This document shows positions 1 through 5,351 of a stretch of 10,568 bases of DNA, in pieces. The position numbers and the translations under genes are program-made. The notes under the pieces were generated by a model. It was not told the DNA's origin, made no database searches, and worked only from the letters and a program-made list of their open reading frames with translations. Source of the stretch: Clostridia bacterium (lineage in GTDB: Bacteria > Bacillota > Clostridia > Christensenellales > CAG-917); the NCBI GenBank assembly GCA_017507205.1, contig JAFWBH010000063.1:1-10568 (forward strand), written 5' to 3'. The first letter of the stretch is position 1. Each line of letters starts with the position of its first letter.

Positions 1-23
1 ATAGACGCACAGAAAACGATATG

Positions 24-51
24 AAAAAGCCGAGCGATTGCTCGGCTTTTT
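24..51. terminator. bidirectional intrinsic terminator
   Basis: A perfect 12-bp stem (AAAAAGCCGAGC paired with GCTCGGCTTTTT) closes on a 4-nt GATT loop. It has a T-run on the plus strand and, read from the minus strand, an equally good T-run. It lies 35 nt past the stop of the minus-strand cysteine-rich gene and can end that transcript. It could also end a plus-strand gene lying before base 1. Confidence 0.9.
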
Positions 52-86
52 GTTTGGGCGATTGCCCGTTGCAACAAGGTTGCGTT

Positions 87-254
87 TTACTTGCAGCAGC
101 TGACACCGTGACCACCACAGCAGTTCATGATGAGGAGCCAAGGAAGAATATCGCAGATATTGCAACCACAGCAACACACCAAGAGAAGAATGAGGATGTA
201 GTCATTGCAACCACAGCCACAATTTGTTCCACCGTTTGTAAAGAAGCCGTTCAT
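87..254 (-). CDS. 55-residue cysteine-rich mini-protein
   Basis: An ATG at 254-252 opens a 55-codon frame ending in TAA at 89-87. An AGGGGG ribosome site sits 8 nt upstream of the start, and the terminator at 24-51 follows the stop. The product has 12 cysteines (residues 12, 14, 16, 27, 28, 29, 31, 34, 45, 46, 53, 54) arranged as CGCGC, CCCGC, CC and CC. Two hydrophobic stretches lie between the clusters (about 19-26 and 36-43), and the protein starts MNGFFTNGG. From memory, tiny Cys/Gly-rich proteins of this style are frequent in gut Clostridia and are often auto-labelled 'chorion class high-cysteine' proteins. That label is by composition only, and the function is unknown. Metal binding, a disulfide-linked spore or envelope component, or a membrane-associated peptide are all possible. 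The gene is divergent from the TspO-like gene. Ribosome site, stop and terminator together make it convincing despite its size. Confidence 0.75.
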   Translation of the reverse strand: MNGFFTNGGTNCGCGCNDYILILLLVCCCGCNICDILPWLLIMNCCGGHGVSCCK

Positions 255-339
255 TATGTAAACCCCCTATATTATTTGGATTGCTCCTACACTACATTAC
301 GCAACCAATTTTTTTTGTGTTTATCATCTGCTGGCAAAA

Positions 340-351
340 CTCAAATTTGAG
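340..351. promoter_or_regulatory. perfect 12-bp palindrome, candidate operator
   Basis: CTCAAATTTGAG is a perfect palindrome in the 131-nt divergent region between the cysteine-rich gene (start at 254) and the TspO-like gene (start at 386). Its position suits a regulator acting on either promoter. No known operator consensus was recognised, so its role is inference only. Confidence 0.35.
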
Positions 352-385
352 GCATTGAACGAAATGAGAGGATATATAATGTTTT

Positions 386-850
386 GTGGACTACATAAAG
401 AAGCTTATTGGTGTGGTGGCAGGACTTTTCTGCACGCTGGTTGTGGCGTGGTTTTCATCATTTTCACTGAAAATAGACTTTATGTGGTATAATTCACTCA
501 TTAAACCTGTGTTTACGGCAAGTCCACCTGTCATGACAGCACTTGTTTCAATGGTCTATTTCATGAGCATTGTGGTCATTGCAAGGCTTGTGACGGGCAA
601 GCATTTTTATCCGTCAATGGTGTTTTTGTCGGCGATAGGAATTTTTTCAATATTGTTTGTCCACAGCTTTTTCACCTTCAAAAATATTTATCTTGCCTTT
701 GCATTTTCTGTTGTGATTTTTGTCATATCCCTCATTTTGCAGGCGAGGTTTTTCTTGAAGGAGCTGAGGATATCTCTTTACTATCTCCCCATATTTTTGT
801 TCAACATTTACACGGTCATTGTGATGTCCGTCATAGCCTTTTCCAACTGA
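386..850 (+). CDS. TspO/MBR-like integral membrane protein
   Basis: A 154-residue protein with five predicted membrane helices (about 6-26, 50-69, 77-95, 101-121, 131-151), which is the size and topology of the TspO/MBR (tryptophan-rich sensory protein, peripheral benzodiazepine receptor) family. After the first helix the sequence reads W34-Y35-x2-L38-x-K40-P41-x-F43 followed by P47-P48. This matches the family loop W-Y-x-x-L-x-K-P-x-F-x-P-P. The last helix, with YYLP at 132-135 and N140, resembles the family's C-terminal helix. TspO proteins bind tetrapyrroles and sterol-like ligands and modulate stress responses; the ligand here is unknown. It is a divergent member, poor in tryptophan (W22 and W34 only). 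The start is uncertain. GTG at 386 is the only upstream start in frame, because TAA closes the frame at 377-379, but the GAGAGG motif at 366-371 is ideally spaced for an out-of-frame ATG at 379. The gene appears to be transcribed alone. Confidence 0.65.
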   Translation: MDYIKKLIGVVAGLFCTLVVAWFSSFSLKIDFMWYNSLIKPVFTASPPVMTALVSMVYFMSIVVIARLVTGKHFYPSMVFLSAIGIFSILFVHSFFTFKNIYLAFAFSVVIFVISLILQARFFLKELRISLYYLPIFLFNIYTVIVMSVIAFSN

Positions 851-854
851 AAAA

Positions 855-871
855 TTGACTTTAAAAGTCAA
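855..871. repeat. inverted repeat between tspO-like gene and coaX
   Basis: TTGACTTTAAAAGTCAA is a perfect 8-bp inverted repeat around one central A, just past the TspO-like stop. As RNA it gives only a 6-bp AU-rich stem, and the T-run at 880-884 is separated from it by CCAAAAAA. It is therefore at best a weak terminator. It ends 14 nt upstream of the coaX -35 box, so an operator role is also possible. Confidence 0.4.
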
Positions 872-885
872 CCAAAAAATTTTTC

Positions 886-914
886 TTGCGATTGTCCTCT
901 CAATTTGGTATAAT
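886..914 (+). promoter_or_regulatory. sigma-A-type promoter for the coaX block
   Basis: TTGCGA at 886-891 and a perfect TATAAT at 909-914 are separated by exactly 17 nt. Transcription would start near 921, giving a very short leader that begins just before the ribosome site of coaX. There is no room for a riboswitch in this leader. Confidence 0.85.
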
Positions 915-937
915 GATTTGGATAGAGAGGTGACGTT

Positions 938-1717
938 TTGATACTTACAATCGACATAGGCAATACCAACATCAAATTTGGCTCCTTTGACGGCAATGAA
1001 ATGGTGGCATCAAGGCGTGTTTCAACTGAACGTCATTGCACTGCAGATGAATATGGCATCATCATCAAGGAGCTTCTTTCTCAATCAAACAATTCAGTGG
1101 GCGACATTGAGGGTGTTGTCATGTCCTCAGTTGTCCCTGCACTCAACTATACAATGGAGCATGCTTGTGAGTTTTTGTTCGGCTCAAAGCCTCTTGTCAT
1201 AACTCACGACACCAACACTGGCATCACCATTGACTACGACAATCCCAACGGACTGGGCGCAGACAGAATTGTGGGCATGGCATCTGCATATCACCTCTAT
1301 GGTGGTCCACTTATTACCATAGACTTTGGCACTGCAACAACCTTCAACCTCATTGACAAAAATGGCAGATTCTTTGGTGGCGCCATTTGTCCTGGCATCA
1401 AGACAGGGGCAGAGGCTCTTGTCAACAAAACAGCCAAGCTCCCTCACATTGAGCTTGTCAAGCCTGAAAGCATTGTCGGAAGGGACACTCGTGGCTGTAT
1501 GCAGTCGGGCATCATCTATGGCTATGCCGGCTTGGTGAAATATATGGTTGAAAGCTTCAAGGCACTCCCCGAGATGAGTGGAGCAAGGGTGGTGGCAACA
1601 GGTGGCCTCAGTGAGCTTATCTCACAGATTGAGCCAAATCTTGTTGATGTCACTGACAGAGCCTTGGCTTTGAAGGGCCTCAACTACATCTATCACCTCA
1701 ACACATCAAAAAAATAA
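938..1717 (+). CDS. coaX: type III pantothenate kinase
   Basis: Phosphorylates pantothenate with ATP, the first step of coenzyme A synthesis, in the cytosol. The 259-residue length is typical. It carries the ASKHA-fold landmarks of CoaX: the N-terminal phosphate loop DIGNTN at 6-11; NPNGLGADR at 102-110 containing the GADR signature with catalytic Asp109; DFGTATT at 129-135; GGAICPGI at 147-154; and the late ATGG loop at 220-223. Translation starts at TTG (938), supported by AGAGAGGTGA at 924-933 and by the DIGNTN motif beginning five residues in. The weak TTG start may hold expression low. CoaX enzymes are not feedback-inhibited by CoA and need a monovalent cation. It is first in an operon with hom, a phosphopantetheinyl transferase and probably ACP. 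The transferase uses CoA as donor, which links the genes functionally. Confidence 0.95.
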   Translation: MILTIDIGNTNIKFGSFDGNEMVASRRVSTERHCTADEYGIIIKELLSQSNNSVGDIEGVVMSSVVPALNYTMEHACEFLFGSKPLVITHDTNTGITIDYDNPNGLGADRIVGMASAYHLYGGPLITIDFGTATTFNLIDKNGRFFGGAICPGIKTGAEALVNKTAKLPHIELVKPESIVGRDTRGCMQSGIIYGYAGLVKYMVESFKALPEMSGARVVATGGLSELISQIEPNLVDVTDRALALKGLNYIYHLNTSKK

Positions 1718-1743
1718 TTTGGTCACAAACCGAAAAGGATAAT

Positions 1744-3003
1744 ATGAAAAAAATTGGAGTTGCACTTTTAGGTCTTGGCGTGGTCGGTGGTGGAACTTAT
1801 GAGATCCTCACCACAAAGAGAGAATACATCAAAGAAAACGATGGGCTTGACATTGAGGTCAAGGCTGTCCTTGAACGCAATCTTGACAGAGTCAGAGAGC
1901 TTGGCATAGATGAAGCATTGGTGGCAAAGGACATTGATGAGATTGTGTCCAACCCTGACATACACGTGGTTGCAGAATTCTTTGGTGGAGTGGAGCCGGC
2001 AAGATCCTTCCTCATCAAAGCCCTTGAAAATGGCAAGAGTATTGTCACAGCCAACAAGGAGATGTTTTCAAAGAGCTGGAAGGACCTTGAAGAAGCAGGC
2101 AAAAAGGGCAATGCTGGCCTTTATTTTGAGGCGTCCTGTGTTGGTGGAGTGCCAATCATACGCACCCTCACAGACGCAATGCAGGGCAACAAAATGACAT
2201 CCTTGAAGGGCATCGTCAACGGCACCACCAACTATATTTTGAGCCGTATGAGTGATGAGGGAGTTGATTACAACACCTGCCTCAAATCAGCACAGGACCT
2301 TGGCTACGCAGAGGCAAATCCCACTGCAGACGTTGACGGCTTTGACTCAATGTATAAAAACAGCATTCTGTCCTCACTGGCATACAAAAAGAGAGTGCCT
2401 CTTGACAAAATTTATCGTGAGGGCATCTCATCAGTTGATGTCCGTGACCTTGAAATCGGCAAGGAATTGGGCTACACAATGAAGCTCCTTGCCATATCAA
2501 AGGATGACGGAAAAATGACAGAAGCAAGAGTTCATCCGGCATTTTTGCCAGCTGAACATCCTCTTTCTGCCGTCAAAGGCTCATTCAACGCAGTGTTCAT
2601 CCACGGTGACAACGTTGATGATGTGATGCTTTACGGAAGAGGCGCAGGCTCACTTCCCACAGGCAGTGCCATTGTCAGCGACATTGTGTTTGCCGGCAAA
2701 AACACCACTCATCGCCGTTTCGCCTTTGAGGATGTAGAGGTGGATGACAGCTCATTTGCAACAGACTTTATTACAGAATATTATCTTCGCTTTGCAGTCA
2801 GCAATCAAGGTGAGGCATTGAGCAAAATCACTGCACTCATTGAGGACAATGGTGTGTCTGTTGAAAGGGCAATGACAAAGGGTGACGATGTGATTGTTGT
2901 CACATCAAAATCAAATGAAAGCAAAATGCAGGCCATTGTTCGTGTCATAGAAAGGCTCAGTGCAGTTGACTGTCTTGGCGCACTTGTGCGCATTGAAAGA
3001 TAA
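1744..3003 (+). CDS. hom: homoserine dehydrogenase with C-terminal ACT domain
   Basis: Reduces aspartate semialdehyde to homoserine with NAD(P)H, the branch toward threonine and methionine. The 419-residue protein has the long Gram-positive Hom layout. An NAD-binding Rossmann motif GLGVVGGG lies at 10-17, and VTANK at 101-105 carries the conserved lysine. The catalytic domain shows GIVNGTTNYIL (156-166), YAEANPTADVDGFD (188-201) and the conserved K205. A late GRGAGSLPTGSAIVSD (298-313) joins the catalytic part to an ACT regulatory domain starting near YYLRFAV (346-352). ACT domains in this family usually bind threonine for feedback inhibition, so that is the likely control; the sequence does not prove the effector. 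The start is ATG with AAAAGGA at 1733-1739, 26 nt after coaX. Its stop overlaps the next start (TAATG). thrB and thrC are not adjacent. Confidence 0.96.
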   Translation: MKKIGVALLGLGVVGGGTYEILTTKREYIKENDGLDIEVKAVLERNLDRVRELGIDEALVAKDIDEIVSNPDIHVVAEFFGGVEPARSFLIKALENGKSIVTANKEMFSKSWKDLEEAGKKGNAGLYFEASCVGGVPIIRTLTDAMQGNKMTSLKGIVNGTTNYILSRMSDEGVDYNTCLKSAQDLGYAEANPTADVDGFDSMYKNSILSSLAYKKRVPLDKIYREGISSVDVRDLEIGKELGYTMKLLAISKDDGKMTEARVHPAFLPAEHPLSAVKGSFNAVFIHGDNVDDVMLYGRGAGSLPTGSAIVSDIVFAGKNTTHRRFAFEDVEVDDSSFATDFITEYYLRFAVSNQGEALSKITALIEDNGVSVERAMTKGDDVIVVTSKSNESKMQAIVRVIERLSAVDCLGALVRIER

Positions 3004-3500
3004 TGATAGTATTTGTTGTCAGAGAAAAGGTCAACAGTGATGCCTTCATACGCTTTGGCTACGCAAACTATCGCGATTTGTGTGGACATCTTCACGGTGA
3101 ATTGCCTGAGAGTATATCCATAATTCGTGATGGTGGACACAAGCCTAGGCTTGACGTTGATGGTGTGCATTTCAATCTTTCCCACAGTGGTGATTTGGTT
3201 CTTGTTGCATTCTCTCACACCGAAATTGGCGTTGATATCGAAAAAATACGCCCAGTCAACAGAGAAAAATTCACCTTTATTGATGCAGAAGATGACGAGG
3301 AATTTTTTGAAAAATGGACTGAAAGAGAAAGCTATTTGAAGCTTACAGGCGAGGGCATCACATCCTTTAAAAAGCCTGTGCCAGAGGATGCTCACTTTGA
3401 GCATTTTGACATGTGGGATTATCACGCATGCATATGCGCACCACCTCAAAACATACGATGCTTTGAAATCAGTGCTGAAGCCGTCAAGGACTTTGAGTGA
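3003..3500 (+). CDS. Sfp-type 4'-phosphopantetheinyl transferase, short form
   Basis: Transfers phosphopantetheine from CoA to a serine of a carrier protein. The Sfp/AcpT superfamily motifs are in order: GHKP (45-48), FNLSHSGD (57-64), GVDIE (76-80) with Mg-binding D78 and E80, and WTERESYLK (105-113), where E109 is the third metal/catalytic acid. R108 replaces the usual lysine of the WxxKExxxK motif. At 165 residues it is well below the roughly 220-230 of Sfp, being trimmed at the N-terminus and at the C-terminal subdomain. It still contains every catalytic motif, so it is probably functional. The ATG shares one base with the hom stop (TAATG) and lacks a strong ribosome site, implying translational coupling. 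The natural substrate is likely the ACP encoded 138 nt downstream, since no other carrier protein is visible here. A secondary-metabolite carrier elsewhere in the genome cannot be excluded. Confidence 0.87.
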   Translation: MIVFVVREKVNSDAFIRFGYANYRDLCGHLHGELPESISIIRDGGHKPRLDVDGVHFNLSHSGDLVLVAFSHTEIGVDIEKIRPVNREKFTFIDAEDDEEFFEKWTERESYLKLTGEGITSFKKPVPEDAHFEHFDMWDYHACICAPPQNIRCFEISAEAVKDFE

Positions 3501-3583
3501 GCTTTGTTCTTAATAGCACAAAACACACAGAAATCACCAAACAAATTCTGCAAAAAACCAACAAAAAACTTGCAATAAATCAA

Positions 3584-3597
3584 GCAACCAAGGTTGC
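3584..3597. repeat. inverted repeat in the gap before acpP
   Basis: GCAACC-AA-GGTTGC is a 6-bp inverted repeat with a 2-nt centre, in the otherwise A-rich 138-nt gap between the transferase and ACP. It is too tight to make a good RNA hairpin, so a protein-binding site is more plausible. No convincing -35/-10 pair was found in this gap. Confidence 0.35.
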
Positions 3598-3638
3598 AAA
3601 AAATAGTAAAAATAGCCGAAAGGCACAAGGAGAATAAA

Positions 3639-3872
3639 ATGACAGTTTTTGAAGAAATCAGAGAAATCATCGTTGCACAAATGGATTGCAATCCCGAGGA
3701 CATCAGCATGGATACAAACATTACTGATGACATCGGTTGTGACAGTCTTGACGTTGTTGAAATGCTTATGGCAGTTGAAGAAAAATACGGCCTTGAGCTT
3801 GACAACGATGAAGCAATCGGCATCAAGACGGTTGGTGAAGTTGTTCGTCTTATCGAAAGCAAGCTCAACTAA
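3639..3872 (+). CDS. acpP: acyl carrier protein
   Basis: A small acidic carrier of fatty-acyl intermediates in type II fatty-acid synthesis. It has 77 residues, the canonical length. The attachment motif GCDSLDVVEMLMAVEEKYG includes Ser36 in DSL, where phosphopantetheine is added, followed by the helix II/III pattern and the C-terminal TVGEVVRLIE seen in ACPs. The start is ATG at 3639, chosen because AAGGAG at 3627-3632 is spaced 6 nt away and the N-terminus then reads MTVFEEIREII, as in family members. Upstream in-frame codons back to 3594 have no such support. The gene follows the transferase gene at 138 nt and is closed by a strong terminator. No other fab genes are adjacent, so a specialised carrier role cannot be ruled out, but the sequence looks like housekeeping ACP. 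Confidence 0.93.
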   Translation: MTVFEEIREIIVAQMDCNPEDISMDTNITDDIGCDSLDVVEMLMAVEEKYGLELDNDEAIGIKTVGEVVRLIESKLN

Positions 3873-3888
3873 TCTTTGAAAGAGCCAT

Positions 3889-3922
3889 AAAAAGTCCGAC
3901 ACTGTGTCGGATTTTTTATTTT
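3889..3922 (+). terminator. intrinsic terminator after acpP
   Basis: The hairpin core CCGACAC-T-GTGTCGG is extended by outer A-U pairs (AAAAAGT on the left, ATTTTTT on the right) and followed by a T-rich tail. It lies 16 nt after the acpP stop and ends the coaX-hom-PPTase-acpP block. Confidence 0.92.
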
Positions 3923-4215
3923 GTCAAAATTAAGGTGAAGGTCAAATTGCACACAAAATACGCTACAAGACCTGAAAAAAATCATCGTGCAATTAAAAAA
4001 AATACAAGCCATTTTAAATGGTGCAAAGCCTCAATGACTGAAAAACTTGATATTACACAATCAATGCTTAAAGCAGAGCAAAATATACGATAAACATTTG
4101 ATTGTGCAAAATACATCAAAATTTTACAGATTGTGCTGTGGGTGCGATTTTGTTCAAGACTGTTCATCGAATGCCCTGCATTTTGTCAAAAAGTGGTTGA
4201 TGAAAATTTTTGTTC
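3923..4215. other. AT-rich intergenic region with clustered repeats
   Basis: About 290 nt with no convincing gene. A 68-codon plus-strand frame starts only at a TTG without ribosome site. Three inverted repeats are visible. AATTGCAC (3945-3952) pairs with GTGCAATT (3987-3994). CCATTT-T-AAATGG spans 4009-4021. CACAATCAATG (4056-4066) pairs with CATTTGATTGTG (4095-4106) with one bulged base. GATTGTGC is directly repeated at 4100 and 4129. The hexamer TTGCAC/GTGCAA occurs at 3947, 3987, 4021 and 4104, and again at 4282 in the holA leader. This may be an upstream regulatory region or a small structured RNA. The sequence alone does not decide. Confidence 0.4.
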
Positions 4216-4244
4216 TTTACATAAATCATAAAATATGCTATTAT
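4216..4244 (+). promoter_or_regulatory. promoter for the holA-cdaA-lysC operon
   Basis: TTTACA at 4216-4221 and TATTAT at 4239-4244 are 17 nt apart, with an extended -10 TG at 4236-4237. A TATAAT overlaps at 4242-4247 but would need a 20-nt spacer. Transcription would start near 4251, about 45 nt before the holA start. Confidence 0.75.
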
Positions 4245-4260
4245 AATGTGTAAACTTGTG

Positions 4261-4280
4261 TGTGCGTATATGTATGCACA
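4261..4280 (+). promoter_or_regulatory. hairpin in the holA 5' leader
   Basis: TGTGCGTA (4261-4268) pairs with TATGCACA (4273-4280) around a TATG loop: 8 bp including one G-U. It lies about 10 nt from the predicted transcript start and 5 nt before the AAGG ribosome site (4286-4289). It could stabilise the mRNA end or shade the ribosome site. Confidence 0.4.
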
Positions 4281-4295
4281 GGTGCAAGGCAGATT

Positions 4296-5351
4296 ATGAA
4301 ATATATTGAGCTGAAAAAACACATCAATGATTGTCTAAACGGGGCAAGCTCTTTTAAGCCGATGTATGTTGTCGGTGGCGTTGACGCATATCTTCGTCAA
4401 TCAGCCACAGCATTGTTTAAGGCAATTGTCGACCCTGAATACGCAGACTTCAACTTGTCCATTGTTTCCTATGGACAGGGTGTTTCCTCTGCCATTGATG
4501 CACTTTCACTCTTCCCAGTATTTGACGAAAGAAAGGTGGTCATCATACCCGATTTCCCGTCAAAGCTTTCAGAGCAGGACAGAGGGCTGATAAGCTCATA
4601 TCTTTCAGAGCCAAATCCTTCTGCAATTTTTGTCATTGTCTGCGAGGAGCTTCAAGGAAAGTCTGACACAAAGGACACAGCCGATGATGGCGAGAAGAAG
4701 TCAAAATCTGACAGTGGAAGGTCTGTTGCAAGCTTCGTGAAGGAAGCAAAGCTGACCCTTGTTGATTGTGGCAAGCTTGATGAGGCAACGGTGGCAGTTG
4801 AGCTTGAAGGGATATTGAAGGAAGAGCCAGCAAGGTCCATTGAGCCAAGAGCCTTGCACGCCCTCGTTGAAAAAACTCTTGGTGATATGTCAAGAATAGT
4901 TTGTGAGGTGAAAAAGCTGAAATCATATTCAGACAGGGTCATCACTCTTGCAGACGTTGAGGCTATGGTCACTCCTGACCTTGAATTTGCAATATATGCC
5001 TTTGCTGGTGCAGTCAGTGAGCAACAGCCTGAAAAGGCTCTTGAAATTGTTGACACCTTCTTCAAGCAGGGCATAAGGGGTGATACACTCATTTCTCTCC
5101 TTTATGGTCAATATCGCAAGATGCTCCACGCAGAGCTTCACAAAAATGCAGACAAGGCAACGCTTGCATCCCTTTTGGGAGTGTCCGAAGGACAGGTGTA
5201 TCACATAAGACGTGTGTCGCAAAACTATTCACAGATGCGACTGAAGCAGACGGTGGACTATCTCCACAATCTCCAATACGCAGTGCGTATGGGCAAGCGT
5301 ATTGATGTGACAGCAGTGCATGATGCTGTGCTTACATTATTGAATATATGA
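4296..5351 (+). CDS. holA: DNA polymerase III delta subunit
   Basis: Delta is the clamp-loader subunit that opens the beta sliding clamp. The 351-residue product has the Gram-positive HolA layout. An N-terminal YVVGGVDAYLRQ (24-35) matches the family's Y-x-x-x-G-x-[DE]-x-Y-L start. LSLFPVFDERKVVII (70-84) matches the conserved 'slpfFdekRlVvi' strand, followed by the three-domain delta body and a C-terminal collar domain (about 225-351). A hydrophilic insert rich in K, S and D lies at about 119-143. The chosen start is ATG 4296 with AAGG 6 nt upstream. An in-frame GTG at 4260 would add twelve residues, including two cysteines, that do not fit the family, and would fall inside the leader hairpin. 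It is first in its operon, and the ATGA at its end overlaps the next start by 4 nt. Confidence 0.9.
   Translation: MKYIELKKHINDCLNGASSFKPMYVVGGVDAYLRQSATALFKAIVDPEYADFNLSIVSYGQGVSSAIDALSLFPVFDERKVVIIPDFPSKLSEQDRGLISSYLSEPNPSAIFVIVCEELQGKSDTKDTADDGEKKSKSDSGRSVASFVKEAKLTLVDCGKLDEATVAVELEGILKEEPARSIEPRALHALVEKTLGDMSRIVCEVKKLKSYSDRVITLADVEAMVTPDLEFAIYAFAGAVSEQQPEKALEIVDTFFKQGIRGDTLISLLYGQYRKMLHAELHKNADKATLASLLGVSEGQVYHIRRVSQNYSQMRLKQTVDYLHNLQYAVRMGKRIDVTAVHDAVLTLLNI

Noticed and set aside
21..350. 109-codon plus-strand open frame across the start of the window
   Set aside because: It begins inside the terminator hairpin, has no ribosome site, and is the complement of the cysteine-rich minus-strand gene, which has proper signals.
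2805..3449. 214-codon minus-strand open frame antisense to the end of hom and the PPTase gene
   Set aside because: Both plus-strand genes have clear family motifs throughout. The antisense product shows no recognisable domain and reads as a codon-bias shadow.
3594..3638. TTG extension of the acyl carrier protein
   Set aside because: It adds fifteen residues absent from ACPs and starts in the inverted repeat. ATG 3639 has an ideal AAGGAG.
4047..4253. 68-codon frame with a CCGC...C motif in the gap before holA
   Set aside because: It starts at TTG with no ribosome site and overlaps the holA promoter. The cysteine content is not enough to support a gene.
4260..4295. GTG start giving a longer HolA
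   Set aside because: It lies inside the leader hairpin without a ribosome site and adds residues outside the family N-terminus.
4652..5092. 146-codon minus-strand frame inside holA
   Set aside because: Low-complexity Ser/Leu-rich translation opposite a recognised gene; no start signals.
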